In this document: one piece after another, positions 24,121-34,593 of the stretch
How positions within the stretch are numbered: the stretch's first letter is position 1
Layout of the letters: every line of letters starts with the position of its first letter
Assembly (NCBI RefSeq): GCF_001551835.1
Contig: NZ_LODL01000010.1
Span: 348,942 to 412,941, forward strand
Direction: 5' to 3'
Length of the DNA: 64,000 nt
DNA from: Dechloromonas denitrificans
GTDB taxonomy: Bacteria > Pseudomonadota > Gammaproteobacteria > Burkholderiales > Rhodocyclaceae
Program-made: the position numbers and the translations under genes
The notes under the pieces: model-generated
The model's input: the letters and a program-made list of their open reading frames with translations, nothing else
The model's database searches: none
What the model was told of the DNA's origin: nothing

Positions 24121-25130
24121 TGCGGCCGCTGATCGCGGTCACCAGCGGCGAACCGGCCGGGATCGGGCCGGAACTCTGCCTGCGCCTGGCCGACTATGCC
24201 GGCGAGGCGCAGCCGGTCATCTTGGGTGACCGCCAATTGCTGGCTTCACGGGCCGCCCAACTCGGCCTGAATCTCAGCTTCCGCGATTTTTGCCCCGAAA
24301 ACAGTGTCGACCGCCGGCCTTTGCCGGCCGGCACGCTGGACGTGCTGCACATGCCGCTCGCCGTACCGGCGGTGCCCGGGCGACTCGATGCGGCCAATGG
24401 CCGCTATGTGCTGGCCCTGCTCGACCGGGCGCTGGCCGGTTGCCAGTCCGGCGAATTCGCGGCGATGGCGACGGCGCCAGTGCACAAGGGCGTCATCAAC
24501 GAAGCCGGCGTGCCTTTCACCGGCCACACCGAATACCTCGCCGAACAGACCGGCACGCCGCTGGTCGTCATGATGCTGGCCGGCAACACCGAGCGCGGGC
24601 CGCTGCGCGTCGCGCTGGTCACCACCCACCTGCCGCTGAAGGATGTGCCGGCAGCGATCACGCCGGACGTTCTGGCCCAGACCCTGCGCATCCTGCACGC
24701 CGACCTGCGCGGCAAGTACGGCATTGCCGCGCCACGCATCCTGGTCGCCGGCCTCAATCCGCATGCCGGCGAAGGCGGTTACCTTGGTCGCGAGGAAATC
24801 GACATCATCAGCCCGGTGCTCGACCAACTGCGCAGCGAGGGCATGCTGCTCTCCGGCCCGCATCCGGCCGACACCATGTTCACGCCGCCGGTCCTCGCCC
24901 AGGGCGATGCCGTGCTCGCCATGTACCACGATCAGGGCCTGACCGCCCTGAAGTACGCCACCTTCGGCCATGGCATCAATGTCACCCTCGGCCTGCCGAT
25001 TATCCGCACCTCGGTCGACCACGGCACCGCGCTCGAACTCGCCGGCAGCGGCCGGGCCGATCCGGGCAGCCTGTTCGAAGCGGTGGCAGAAGCGGCCCGC
25101 ATGGCCACCAGAAAGGTTCAGATTCAATGA
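24120..25130 (+). CDS. pdxA: 4-hydroxythreonine-4-phosphate dehydrogenase
   Basis: NAD-dependent enzyme of pyridoxal phosphate synthesis. 336 residues. It begins [17 protein letters not shown]. Metal-binding histidines lie in [13 protein letters not shown] and in the C-terminal segment [17 protein letters not shown], followed by [14 protein letters not shown]. The ATG overlaps the last base of the surA stop. The product of epd (37327-38373) feeds the same pathway, two steps upstream. Confidence 0.97.
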   Translation: MRPLIAVTSGEPAGIGPELCLRLADYAGEAQPVILGDRQLLASRAAQLGLNLSFRDFCPENSVDRRPLPAGTLDVLHMPLAVPAVPGRLDAANGRYVLALLDRALAGCQSGEFAAMATAPVHKGVINEAGVPFTGHTEYLAEQTGTPLVVMMLAGNTERGPLRVALVTTHLPLKDVPAAITPDVLAQTLRILHADLRGKYGIAAPRILVAGLNPHAGEGGYLGREEIDIISPVLDQLRSEGMLLSGPHPADTMFTPPVLAQGDAVLAMYHDQGLTALKYATFGHGINVTLGLPIIRTSVDHGTALELAGSGRADPGSLFEAVAEAARMATRKVQIQ

Positions 25131-25894
25131 AAGAGCACGTCGCCCGCAAGCGCTTCGGCCAGAATTTCCTCGTCGATAGCGGCATCATCGGCGCCATCGT
25201 TTCCGCCATTGCGCCGCAGCGCAGCGATACCCTGGTTGAAATCGGTCCCGGCCTCGGCGCCATCACCGAGCCGCTGCTGGCTCGCCTCGATCACCTGCAT
25301 GTCGTCGAGATCGACCGCGACCTGATCGCCCGCCTGAAAAAACAATACCCGCGCGAGCGCATGACCATCCACGAAGGCGACGCGCTGGCCTTCGATTTCG
25401 CCAGCATCGGCCGCAAGCTGCGCCTGGTCGGCAACCTGCCCTACAACATCTCGACGCCGCTGCTCTTCCATCTGGCGGACTATGCCGAGATCGTCTACGA
25501 CATGCACTTCATGCTGCAGAAGGAAGTCGTCGAGCGCATGGTGGCAGAGCCCGGCGAGTCCGACTTCAGCCGCATCTCGGTGATGCTGCAGTACCGCTTC
25601 CACATCGAGTGGCTGATCGACGTCCCACCGGAGAGTTTCGAGCCACCACCGAAGGTCCAGTCGGCCGTCGTCCGCCTGATTCCGAAGGATGTTTCCGAAC
25701 TCAACGCGAAAAGCACCGCCAAGTTGTCGCAAGTGGTCCTCGCCGCCTTCTCGCAACGGCGCAAGATGCTGCGCAACACGCTGAAAGGCGTGCTGAGCGA
25801 TGCCGGCTTCACCGAACTCGGCATCGACCCGACTCGCCGGGCTGAAGATATCCCGGTTGCCGACTACGTGCGGATCGCCAATTATCTTTCTTGA
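25127..25894 (+). CDS. rsmA: 16S rRNA dimethyladenosine transferase
   Basis: Dimethylates A1518 and A1519 of 16S rRNA (KsgA). 255 residues. The start is ATG 25127 ([15 protein letters not shown]), which overlaps the pdxA stop; an open frame reaching much further upstream is a pdxA shadow. SAM-binding [15 protein letters not shown] and catalytic NLPYNIS are present, and [14 protein letters not shown] marks the C-terminal domain. Last gene of the lptD operon, followed by a strong terminator. Confidence 0.97.
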   Translation: MKEHVARKRFGQNFLVDSGIIGAIVSAIAPQRSDTLVEIGPGLGAITEPLLARLDHLHVVEIDRDLIARLKKQYPRERMTIHEGDALAFDFASIGRKLRLVGNLPYNISTPLLFHLADYAEIVYDMHFMLQKEVVERMVAEPGESDFSRISVMLQYRFHIEWLIDVPPESFEPPPKVQSAVVRLIPKDVSELNAKSTAKLSQVVLAAFSQRRKMLRNTLKGVLSDAGFTELGIDPTRRAEDIPVADYVRIANYLS

Positions 25895-25914
25895 CGGAGG
25901 GCGACCGCCAAAAG

Positions 25915-25940
25915 AAAACCCGCCGCCGGCGGGTTTTTTT
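25915..25940. terminator. Bidirectional terminator between rsmA and the DUF2892 gene
   Basis: 10-bp stem (25915-25924 with 25928-25937) with a 3-nt loop, flanked by a T-run to 25940 on the plus strand and TTTTC on the minus strand. It serves both convergent genes. Confidence 0.9.
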
Positions 25941-25957
25941 GTGCCGGAAACGGCAGC

Positions 25958-26149
25958 TTACTTCTTCATCGGGCAGGTGCTCATGCCGAGCAGCGGGTAG
26001 AGCGGGCACCATCCCATCAGCCCTGTGGCAAGGGGTACGATGCCGATATAGCCCCAGGCCGGCAGCAGGCCGGCGACGGTGGCGCCAATCAGGCCGGCGC
26101 CGACAACGATACGCAGGATTTTATCGATACCACCAACATTGCTTTTCAT
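25958..26149 (-). CDS. DUF2892 (YgaP-like) small membrane protein
   Basis: 63 residues with two hydrophobic helices (about 10-30 and 33-52). The N-terminus MKSNVGGIDKILRIVVGAGLI and the CPLYPLLGMSTC segment are typical of the DUF2892/YgaP transmembrane family. Two cysteines (WCPLY and TCPMKK) flank the second helix. In other bacteria this domain is often linked to rhodanese and sulfur handling, but no rhodanese is present here. It has its own GGAGAA ribosome binding site and follows the Crp-like regulator by 74 bp, with a Crp/Fnr-type palindrome between. Confidence 0.85.
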   Translation of the reverse strand: MKSNVGGIDKILRIVVGAGLIGATVAGLLPAWGYIGIVPLATGLMGWCPLYPLLGMSTCPMKK

Positions 26150-26178
26150 GATCTGTTCTCCGTTGAGTAAATAGGTAC

Positions 26179-26228
26179 GGCGCCTACTTTAGCCACCGCG
26201 GATGACAGCGTATGTAACCTGGGTCACA
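26179..26228 (-). promoter_or_regulatory. Candidate Crp/Fnr-activated promoter of the DUF2892 gene
   Basis: The palindrome TGTAACCTGGGTCACA (26213-26228) reads on the minus strand as TGTGA-N6-TTACA, one base off the Crp consensus. A -10-like TAAAGT lies at 26191-26186, which places a start near 26179, 41.5 bp from the palindrome centre. That is the class II activation distance. The neighbouring regulator has a recognition helix with both R-E-x3-R and E-x2-S-R patterns, compatible with such a site. Assignment of the regulator is inference. Confidence 0.5.
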
Positions 26229-26919
26229 CAGCGGCGAGTTTTTGCAGCCCGGTCCGGTCGCTGATGCTCAACTGCTCGCGGCCGAGCATGACCAGGCCCT
26301 GGCTGGCGAAGCCTTTGAGCAGGCGACTGACGATTTCGCGGACGCTGCCTAGTTCGTCGGCCAGTTGCTGGTGCGTGACGTTGATCACCGTCTCGTTACG
26401 GGCCAGCAGCAGCTTGGCCAGCCGCTGGTCGAGGCGGGCAAAGGCGACTTCCTCGACCAGTTGCATCAATTCGCCGATCCGTTCGGCAAACAGGTGAAAG
26501 ACGAAGTCGCGGAAAGGTGCATGCTCGAGCATCAGCCGGGAAAAGTCGGCGACCGGTAGGGCGAGCAGGGTGAGCGGCGTTTCGGCGATGCCGCGGGCGT
26601 TATAGTCGCTGTGGCCAAGCAGGCAACTGGAACTGATGATGCATGAACCGCCGGGCGTTACCCGGTAGAGCACCAGTTCGCGGCCGCTGGCCGCCAGCTT
26701 GGCGACCTTGATGCTGCCTTCGATCAGTAGCGGAAAGCCCTGGCAGGGCTGCTGCTCGGCAAAGACCTGGGTGCCGGCCGGCAGCTGCATGACGGCCTGC
26801 GGCTGGAGCAGGGCCTGCCGGCGATCTGCCGGCAGGCCGGCCAGGGCCGGATACAAATCCAGTACTTTTTGCAGGTCGACCGTACGGCCAGCCTTTGTTT
26901 CCATGGTCGCCGGAATCAT
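26224..26919 (-). CDS. Crp/Fnr-family transcriptional regulator
   Basis: 231 residues: a cyclic-nucleotide-binding-like sensor domain (about 25-135), a dimerisation helix and a C-terminal winged HTH (about 170-215) with THQQLADELGSVREIVSRLLKGF. It lacks the N-terminal cysteine cluster of FNR; Cys 56, 93 and 98 are scattered, so the ligand is unknown. The first residues (A4-T5-M6 to about L16) are encoded by a 40-bp repeat also found inside the copper ATPase at 63793. ATG 26904, within the repeat, is an alternative start. It follows xthA by 6 bp. Confidence 0.9.
   Translation of the reverse strand: MIPATMETKAGRTVDLQKVLDLYPALAGLPADRRQALLQPQAVMQLPAGTQVFAEQQPCQGFPLLIEGSIKVAKLAASGRELVLYRVTPGGSCIISSSCLLGHSDYNARGIAETPLTLLALPVADFSRLMLEHAPFRDFVFHLFAERIGELMQLVEEVAFARLDQRLAKLLLARNETVINVTHQQLADELGSVREIVSRLLKGFASQGLVMLGREQLSISDRTGLQKLAAV
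26871..26910 (-). repeat. Copy A of a 40-bp coding repeat
   Basis: On the minus strand this 40-bp segment differs at only three positions from plus-strand 63793-63832. Both copies begin at a codon boundary and encode ATMExKAGxTVDL. Its ends are imperfect inverted repeats (CGACCATGG against CTACGGTCG). Here it forms the N-terminus of the Crp-like regulator and includes an ATG. Confidence 0.85.
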
Positions 26920-26925
26920 CGGGAA

Positions 26926-28175
<1,250 letters not shown>

Positions 28176-28194
28176 GGTGTTCTCCCTGAACGGC

Positions 28195-30249
28195 TTACGC
28201 AGCAATCATACCGCTGTGGCGGAGCAGTGCATCGACACTGGGTTCGCGGCCGCGGAAGGCCTTGAAGGATTCGATCGCCGGACGTGAGCCGCCGACCGAC
28301 AGGATCTCGTCGAGGAAGCGTTTGCCGACGGTGGCGTCGAACGGGTCGCCGGCTTCCTCGAAGGCAGCGTAGGCGTCGGCCGACAGCACCTCGGCCCACT
28401 TGTAGCTGAAATAGCCGGCGCCGTAGCCGCCGCCAAAAATGTGCGAGAAGCTGTTCGGGAAGCGATGCCAGGCCGGCGGCATGAGCACGGCGACTTCCTG
28501 GCGGACTTCATTGAGCAAGTCCATGACGCTCTGCGAGCCGGCCGGGTCGAATTCCGAATGCAGCAGCATGTCGAACAGCGAAAACTCGATCTGGCGCACC
28601 GCCATCATGCCGCTCTGGAAATTCTTGGCGGCCAGCATCTTGTCGAACAGTTCGCGCGGCAGCGGGGCGCCGGTGTCGACATGGGCGGTCATCTCCTGGA
28701 CGACCTCCCACTCCCAGCAGTAGTTTTCCATGAATTGCGAGGGCAGTTCGACGGCATCCCATTCGACGCCGTGGATGCCGGAAACGCCCAGTTCCTCGCC
28801 GCGGGTCAGCAGGTGGTGGAGGCCGTGGCCGGTTTCATGGAACAGCGTGGTCACTTCGTCGTGGGTGAAAGTGCTCGGTTTGTCGCCGACCGGGCGGGCG
28901 AAGTTGCAGTTCAGGTAGGCGATCGGCTTCTGGATGCCGCCAGCGGTGCGTCGACGTGAGCGGGCTTCGTCCATCCAGGCTCCGCCGCGCTTGGTTTCGC
29001 GGGCATAGAGGTCGAGGTAGAACTGGCCGACCAGTCCGCCGGTCGACGTCTCCAGACGGTAAAAACGGACATCCTCATGCCAGACCGGCGCCGTGTCCGG
29101 TTTGACCTTGACGTTGAACAGGCTCTCGATGACCTTGAACAGGCCGCCCAAAACCTTCGGCTCGGTGAAGTACTGCTTCACTTCCTGCTCCGAGAAAGCA
29201 TAGCGCTGCTGCAGCAGTTTTTCGGAGACGTAGGCAGCATCCCACGGCTGGAAGTCGGCCAGACCGAGTTCGTCCTGCGCAAAGGTGCGCAGTTCGGCGA
29301 TGTCCTTTTCGGCAAACGGCTTGGCCTTGGCCGCCAATTCGCGCAGGAAGGCCAGTACCTGGGCCGGGGTGTCGGCCATCTTGGGGGCGAGCGAGACTTC
29401 GGCAAAATTGTTGAAACCGAGCATCCTGGCGTCTTCCTGGCGCAGCTCCAGCATGCGCTGCATGACCGGGGTGTTGTCCCATTCCGGCTTGCTGCTGCCG
29501 TCGGTGAATTCGGCGGCGCGGGTGGCGTAGGCGCGGTACATGCGGGCGCGCAGTTCGCGGTTGTCGGCATATTGCATGACCGGCCCGTAGGACGGCGCCT
29601 GCAGGCTGAAGCGCCAGCCGGCGACACCGGCCTTCTCGGCGGCCGTACGGGCGGCTTCCTTGGCGTCGTCGGGCAGGCCGGCGAGCAGCGCTTCGTCGGT
29701 GACGACTTCGGCGAAGGCGTTGGTCGCGTCGAGCACGTTCTCGGAGAACTTGGCCGACAGTTGCGACAACTCTTCCATGATCGCCTGGAAGCGCGGCTTC
29801 TGGTCTTCCGGCAGTTCGGCGCCGCTCAGGCGGAAATCGCGGACTTCGTTGTCGACGACTTTCTTTTGTTCGACGGACAGCGTGGCGTACTCGGCACTGG
29901 CGCGTAGCGCCTTGTACTTCTCGAACAGCTTGAGGTTCTGGCCGAGTTCGGCATAGAAGCGCGAAACGTCCGGCAGCATTTCATTGTAGGCCTCGCGCCA
30001 GGCCGGGATGTCATTGACCGAGTGCAGGTGGCCGACGATGCCCCAGGCACGGCCGAACGGTTCCAGGCCATCGGACAGGGCGCCGGCGAAATCGGCCCAG
30101 GTGGCCGGTGTGCTGTCGGCGGTCAGGCGCTCGATCAGGGCACGGCCGTCGGCCAGCAGTGATTCGATGGCAGGTTTGACGTCTTCCGGTCGAACGGTGT
30201 CGAAGCGGGGGAGGTCGGTGAAATCGAGCAGGGGATTGGTAGTCGTCAT
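28195..30249 (-). CDS. prlC: Oligopeptidase A (M3 family)
   Basis: Zinc metallopeptidase that degrades short peptides, including cleaved signal peptides. 684 residues, standard length. The HEXXH motif is in TTLFHETGHGLHHLLT, followed by the third zinc ligand region GIHGVEWDAVELPSQFMENY. The start ATG 30249 reads MTTTNPLLDFTDLPRFD, like E. coli PrlC. No signal peptide, so cytoplasmic. It heads the prlC, glutaredoxin, xthA, regulator group on the minus strand. Confidence 0.97.
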   Translation of the reverse strand: MTTTNPLLDFTDLPRFDTVRPEDVKPAIESLLADGRALIERLTADSTPATWADFAGALSDGLEPFGRAWGIVGHLHSVNDIPAWREAYNEMLPDVSRFYAELGQNLKLFEKYKALRASAEYATLSVEQKKVVDNEVRDFRLSGAELPEDQKPRFQAIMEELSQLSAKFSENVLDATNAFAEVVTDEALLAGLPDDAKEAARTAAEKAGVAGWRFSLQAPSYGPVMQYADNRELRARMYRAYATRAAEFTDGSSKPEWDNTPVMQRMLELRQEDARMLGFNNFAEVSLAPKMADTPAQVLAFLRELAAKAKPFAEKDIAELRTFAQDELGLADFQPWDAAYVSEKLLQQRYAFSEQEVKQYFTEPKVLGGLFKVIESLFNVKVKPDTAPVWHEDVRFYRLETSTGGLVGQFYLDLYARETKRGGAWMDEARSRRRTAGGIQKPIAYLNCNFARPVGDKPSTFTHDEVTTLFHETGHGLHHLLTRGEELGVSGIHGVEWDAVELPSQFMENYCWEWEVVQEMTAHVDTGAPLPRELFDKMLAAKNFQSGMMAVRQIEFSLFDMLLHSEFDPAGSQSVMDLLNEVRQEVAVLMPPAWHRFPNSFSHIFGGGYGAGYFSYKWAEVLSADAYAAFEEAGDPFDATVGKRFLDEILSVGGSRPAIESFKAFRGREPSVDALLRHSGMIAA

Positions 30250-30271
30250 TATTGTATTCCGGGCAACAAAA

Positions 30272-30293
30272 ACGGGCGGTCGAGGCCGCCCGT
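30272..30293 (-). terminator. Terminator after the DUF2189 gene
   Basis: 8-bp GC stem (30272-30279 with 30286-30293, 6-nt loop) followed on the minus strand by TTTTTG. It separates the DUF2189 gene from prlC. Confidence 0.85.
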
Positions 30294-30313
30294 CGGATGG
30301 TGAGGCGATGGGC

Positions 30314-31087
30314 CTATTCTACAAGTTCCCGATAGGCGTGCCACGAGGCGTGACCGAGAATCGGCATAATCAGGATCAGGCCAAAGAGCGCGGTGGCAAA
30401 GCCGACCAGGGTCAAGGCGACGATGAGCGCCGCCCAGAGCAGTAGCGGGCCGGGGTTGTCGAGGCAGGCTTGCAGACTGGTCGCCATGGCGGTGACGAAG
30501 TCGCTCTCCTGATCAAGCATCATCGGTACCGAGATGACGCTGAGCGCGAAGACGAGCAGGGCGAGCAGGCCGCCGAGCGCCAGCCAGGTCAGGGCAAAGA
30601 GGTCATGCTCGCCGCTGAAGATGATGCGGCTGAGGAAAATGCCGGTATCGCCGCTCGAAGTCGGGCCGAGCAGGGCGAAAGCGATCGCCGAGAAGCGCTC
30701 CCAGAAGACGACGGCAAGTGCGATGAGCAGGCCGAACATGGCCATTGATTGGCCGTTGCGCCGGTAGCAGCGCAGGGAGTCGATGAACAGCGGTTTCTTG
30801 CCGCGGGCGGTTTGGCGGCTCAACTCGTACAAGCCGGCGGCGAGCAGCGGCGCAACGAGGAAAAAGCCGGAGATGGCGACGGTGACCAGGTACGGGTAAC
30901 GCAGCGTGGCGAGGATGATCAGGTCGCCACCGAGGGCGAACAGCAAGCCGTAGGCCAGCGAGGGGAGTGGGTTCGCCTTGAGGTCATCGACCCCGGCCAT
31001 CAGCCAGGAAAATGGCCGGTCCCAGCCGACTTGGCGGATCGCCGGCAGTGACACGCCCGGCAAGTGGAGATGGATATGCGGTCTCAT
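30314..31087 (-). CDS. DUF2189 integral membrane protein
   Basis: 257 residues with about six membrane helices. The N-terminal half PFSWLMAGVDDLKANPLPSLAYGLLFA and the segment SVPMMLDQESDFVTAMATSLQA are typical of the DUF2189 family of proteobacterial inner-membrane proteins. No function is established; no catalytic motif is visible. Start ATG 31087 with an excellent GGAGG ribosome binding site. Own terminator downstream, so probably a single-gene unit. Confidence 0.88.
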   Translation of the reverse strand: MRPHIHLHLPGVSLPAIRQVGWDRPFSWLMAGVDDLKANPLPSLAYGLLFALGGDLIILATLRYPYLVTVAISGFFLVAPLLAAGLYELSRQTARGKKPLFIDSLRCYRRNGQSMAMFGLLIALAVVFWERFSAIAFALLGPTSSGDTGIFLSRIIFSGEHDLFALTWLALGGLLALLVFALSVISVPMMLDQESDFVTAMATSLQACLDNPGPLLLWAALIVALTLVGFATALFGLILIMPILGHASWHAYRELVE

Positions 31088-31162
31088 GGCAGCCTCCTCG
31101 AATGGCGGAACTGCCGTTTGACCCGGCCATGGCGGCCGGGTTCCGTAATGACGTAGTACTTT

Positions 31163-32101
31163 TTACAGCGCCTGGCCGGTCAGGCGCTCGTAGGCCTCGA
31201 TGTATTTGGCGCTGGTCCGGGCCACGACATCATCCGGTAGCTTCGGGCCGGGGGCGACCTTGCCCCAGTCCAAGGTTTCGAGATAATCGCGGACGTACTG
31301 CTTGTCGTAGGACGGCGGGTTGCTGCCTTCCTGATACTGGTCGGCCGGCCAGAAGCGCGAGGAATCCGGGGTCAGCGCTTCGTCGATCAGGTGCAGCGTG
31401 CCGGCGGCGTCGATGCCGAACTCGAACTTGGTGTCGGCGATGATGATGCCGCGCGTTGCCGCGTAAACCGAAGCTTCCTCGTACAGACGGATGGCGGCGT
31501 CGCGGGCTTCGGCGCACAGTTGGGCGCCGGTCTTGCCGGTGCCTTTCAGGGCGTCGGCCAAGGTGCTGTCGCAGTTGGCCTGGGCCTGGGCGAAGGAGAC
31601 GTTTTCGTCGTGATCGCCGACTTCGGCCTTGGTCGCCGGGGTGAAGATCGGGGCCGGCAGCTTGGCCGCCATTTTCAGGCCGGCCGGTAGCGGGATGCCG
31701 CAGATGGCGCCGGTTTCCTGGTAATCCTTCCAGCCGGAGCCGATCACGTAGCCGCGGACGACGGCTTCGATCGGCAGCGGCTTCAGACGCTTGACGACGA
31801 CGGCACGGCCGCGCACCTGCTTGCGTTCATTCTCGGCAACAACCGACTCCGGATCGATGCCGGTCAGCTGGTTCGGCACGATGTGGCCGAGCTTCTCGAA
31901 CCAGAAGTTGGCGACGGCCTGCAGCACTTCACCCTTGCGCGGGATCGGATCGGGCAGGATGACGTCGAAGGCCGACAGGCGGTCGGTGGTGATAATCAGC
32001 AGTTTGTCGGCGTCGACCGCGTAGATGTCGCGGACCTTGCCCTTGGAGAGCAGTGGCAGGCTGGTGATGGACGACTGGAAGAGAGGTGCGGTCACGGTCA
32101 T
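31163..32101 (-). CDS. purC: SAICAR synthase
   Basis: Eighth step of purine synthesis: joins aspartate to CAIR. 312 residues. Family segments are [49 protein letters not shown] and [15 protein letters not shown]. The open frame continues upstream through the DUF3422 gene, but that part is a shadow; ATG 32101 ([12 protein letters not shown]) is the real start. Thirty base pairs after the DUF3422 stop. Confidence 0.97.
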   Translation of the reverse strand: MTVTAPLFQSSITSLPLLSKGKVRDIYAVDADKLLIITTDRLSAFDVILPDPIPRKGEVLQAVANFWFEKLGHIVPNQLTGIDPESVVAENERKQVRGRAVVVKRLKPLPIEAVVRGYVIGSGWKDYQETGAICGIPLPAGLKMAAKLPAPIFTPATKAEVGDHDENVSFAQAQANCDSTLADALKGTGKTGAQLCAEARDAAIRLYEEASVYAATRGIIIADTKFEFGIDAAGTLHLIDEALTPDSSRFWPADQYQEGSNPPSYDKQYVRDYLETLDWGKVAPGPKLPDDVVARTSAKYIEAYERLTGQAL

Positions 32102-32130
32102 GTTCCCGAAAGCAAAACGACAATTATAAA

Positions 32131-33423
32131 TTAATGCGCGGCTTCGCCTTCTTCGGCGGCGAGCTTCTTGCGCATCTGGCGAGTTCCCCAGGCCACGACG
32201 CAGGCGATCACCGGAATCGAAATGGCGGTGATCTGATCGGTGTTCAGGTGGTGCAGTTCCTTGCTGCCCTTGGCCAGATACTGCACCAGTTGCGAGCCGT
32301 AGTAGGTGAGGACGACCACCGACAGGCCTTCGACGGTTTCCTGCAGGCGCAGTTGCAGCTTGGCGCGGCGGTTCATCTGCGACAGCACTTCCTGATTCTG
32401 GCGTTCCAGTTCGATATCGACGCGGGTACGCAACAGTTGGCTGGTCCGGGCAATACGGGCCGAGAGGTCTTCCTGGCGGCTGGACACCGCGGCGCAGGTG
32501 TTGAGGGCCGGAGCCAGGCGGCGCTCCATGAAGCCCTTGATCGTCGGGTAGCCGGAAACGCGGGTTTCCTTGAGGTCGACGATGCGTTGCTGGACCAGCC
32601 GGTAGTAGGCGGCGGCGGCCCCGAAACGGAAATTGGTGCTGGCCACCGAGTGCTCGACTTCGGCGGCCAGCCGGGTCAGGTCGGCCAGCACGGCACGTTC
32701 GTCCTGCGGGCTGGCGGCGCTGACCATGCGGTCGATCAGCATGGCGAGGTCGGCTTCGGCACGGTTGAGCAATTTGCCGACCGCTTTGGCGACCGGGAAG
32801 GCAAGCAGCGCCATCACCCGGTAGGTTTCGATTTCGAGCAGGCGCTGGATGATGCGGCCGGTGCGCAGCTTGCCCATGCTCTCGTCGAGCACGGTGAAGC
32901 GCGAGAAACCGTGGTGGATGCGGAAGTCGGTGAACATCCAGGCGGCTTGCCCGGCGATCAGCGAAATGATGTTGGTGTCGCCCTTGTTGGTCAGGTTGAC
33001 GATCATTTCTTCCGGGCTGATCGAGCCGGCGGCCAGCAGTTCGACGTGGCTGGCGGCGATGACCTGGCCGGGAATGCCCTGCACCCAGTCGGCCGGGGCG
33101 GTATCGAGCGCGGTTTCGCCCGATTGCGGCGGCTGCTTCGGCTGGGTGAAGAAGGTGTAGGTCGAGAATTCGCCGTGCTGCTCCCATTTCAGCTGGAAGT
33201 CGCCGCCATCGATGATCAGGTGCGCAGCTTCGGCGCTCGGCTCGACCGGCAGCCCCATCCGTTCGTAGAGCAGACCGATGTGGGTGCGTTCGCCAAGCGG
33301 GTTTTCCGGGTCATGGGTGAAGGCCAAGTAGCTGATCAGCGCCGGCGCTTCCAGCGGAATCGGCGGGCGGGTGTGCACTTCGTCGTTGAGGCGTTGGCGG
33401 AGCGGGTGTTGGGTGAATTCCAC
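32131..33423 (-). CDS. DUF3422 family membrane-anchored protein
   Basis: About 430 residues. The N-terminus [19 protein letters not shown] is the DUF3422 signature. The C-terminal part carries two membrane helices ([16 protein letters not shown] and [15 protein letters not shown]) after a long helical region. Function unknown. Start uncertain: the frame is open to TTG 33453, but that codon lies inside the fba terminator hairpin, so I take GTG 33423 ([12 protein letters not shown]). Sits between fba and purC on the minus strand. Confidence 0.83.
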   Translation of the reverse strand: MEFTQHPLRQRLNDEVHTRPPIPLEAPALISYLAFTHDPENPLGERTHIGLLYERMGLPVEPSAEAAHLIIDGGDFQLKWEQHGEFSTYTFFTQPKQPPQSGETALDTAPADWVQGIPGQVIAASHVELLAAGSISPEEMIVNLTNKGDTNIISLIAGQAAWMFTDFRIHHGFSRFTVLDESMGKLRTGRIIQRLLEIETYRVMALLAFPVAKAVGKLLNRAEADLAMLIDRMVSAASPQDERAVLADLTRLAAEVEHSVASTNFRFGAAAAYYRLVQQRIVDLKETRVSGYPTIKGFMERRLAPALNTCAAVSSRQEDLSARIARTSQLLRTRVDIELERQNQEVLSQMNRRAKLQLRLQETVEGLSVVVLTYYGSQLVQYLAKGSKELHHLNTDQITAISIPVIACVVAWGTRQMRKKLAAEEGEAAH

Positions 33424-33444
33424 GGAGCTGACTCGAAAAGGAAA

Positions 33445-33463
33445 AGGCCGCAAGAAGCGGCCT
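33445..33463 (-). terminator. Terminator after fba
   Basis: 7-bp stem (33445-33451 with 33457-33463, 5-nt loop) followed on the minus strand by TTTTCCTTTTC. It lies just after the fba stop. Confidence 0.75.
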
Positions 33464-33486
33464 CCGAATGTACCAAAAAAAGTCGA

Positions 33487-34551
33487 TTATTTGACGATCT
33501 GGTTCAGCTCGCCCTTGGCATAACGCTCGGCCATCTTGTCCAGTGCCACGGCCTTGATCTTGCTCGCCTGGCCGGCGGCGCCGAAAGCTTCGAAACGGGC
33601 CAGACAGATCTTCTTGGCGGCTTCGCGGGCCGGCTTCAGGTAGTCGCGCGGGTCGAACTTGTCCGGATGCTCGGCCAGGTAGCGGCGGACGGCGCCGGTC
33701 ATGGCGAGACGGATGTCGGTGTCGATATTGACCTTGCGCACGCCGTGCTTGATGCCCTTGACGATTTCCTCGACCGGCACGCCGTAGGTTTCCTTCATGT
33801 CGCCGCCGAATTCGCGGATTTCGGCGAGCAGTTCCTGTGGCACGGAAGACGAGCCGTGCATCACCAGGTGGGTATTCGGGATGCGGGCGTGAATTTCGGC
33901 GATGCGGTCGATGGCGAGGATGTCGCCGGTCGGCTTCTTGGTGAACTTGTAGGCGCCGTGGCTGGTGCCGATGGCGATGGCCAGCGCGTCGCAGTTGGTC
34001 TGCTTGACGAAGTCGGCAGCCTGCTCGACGTCGGTCAGCAGGTCTTCGCGGGTCATGTGGCCTTCGGCGCCGTGGCCGTCTTCCTTGTCGGCCTTCATGG
34101 TTTCCAGCGAGCCAAGTACGCCGAGTTCGCCTTCGACGGAAACGCCGATGGCGTGGGCGAATTCGACCACCTTGCGGGTCACTTCGACGTTGTATTCATA
34201 GCTGGCGACGCTCTTGCCGTCGGCCTGCAGCGAGCCGTCCATCATCACCGAGGTGAAGCCGGAGCGGATCGCGGCCATGCAGACGGCCGGGCTCTGGCCG
34301 TGATCCTGGTGCATGACGATGGGCAGGTGCGGGTAGGCTTCGAGAGCGGCCAGAATCTGATGGCGCAGGAAAGGCTCGCCAGCGTATTTGCGGGCACCGG
34401 CCGAGGCCTGCATGATGACCGGGGCGTCGACCTGGCTGGCCGCTTCGCAGATGGCCCAGACCTGTTCCATGTTGTTGACGTTGAAAGCGGGCAGACCGTA
34501 GCCGTTTTCAGCGGCGTGGTCGAGCAGTTGGCGCATGGAGACGAGCGGCAT
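33487..34551 (-). CDS. fba: Class II fructose-bisphosphate aldolase
   Basis: Zinc-dependent cleavage or formation of fructose-1,6-bisphosphate; members of this subgroup also act on sedoheptulose bisphosphate in the Calvin cycle. 354 residues, class IIB (CbbA-like). Zinc and catalytic segments: [29 protein letters not shown] and [13 protein letters not shown]. Start ATG 34551 with an AGGAG ribosome binding site. Last of the epd-pgk-pyk-fba group and followed by a terminator. Confidence 0.97.
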   Translation of the reverse strand: MPLVSMRQLLDHAAENGYGLPAFNVNNMEQVWAICEAASQVDAPVIMQASAGARKYAGEPFLRHQILAALEAYPHLPIVMHQDHGQSPAVCMAAIRSGFTSVMMDGSLQADGKSVASYEYNVEVTRKVVEFAHAIGVSVEGELGVLGSLETMKADKEDGHGAEGHMTREDLLTDVEQAADFVKQTNCDALAIAIGTSHGAYKFTKKPTGDILAIDRIAEIHARIPNTHLVMHGSSSVPQELLAEIREFGGDMKETYGVPVEEIVKGIKHGVRKVNIDTDIRLAMTGAVRRYLAEHPDKFDPRDYLKPAREAAKKICLARFEAFGAAGQASKIKAVALDKMAERYAKGELNQIVK

Positions 34552-34593
34552 GGGAACTCCTGTTCGATATCGTGTTTAGTTAATCTGGCTATT

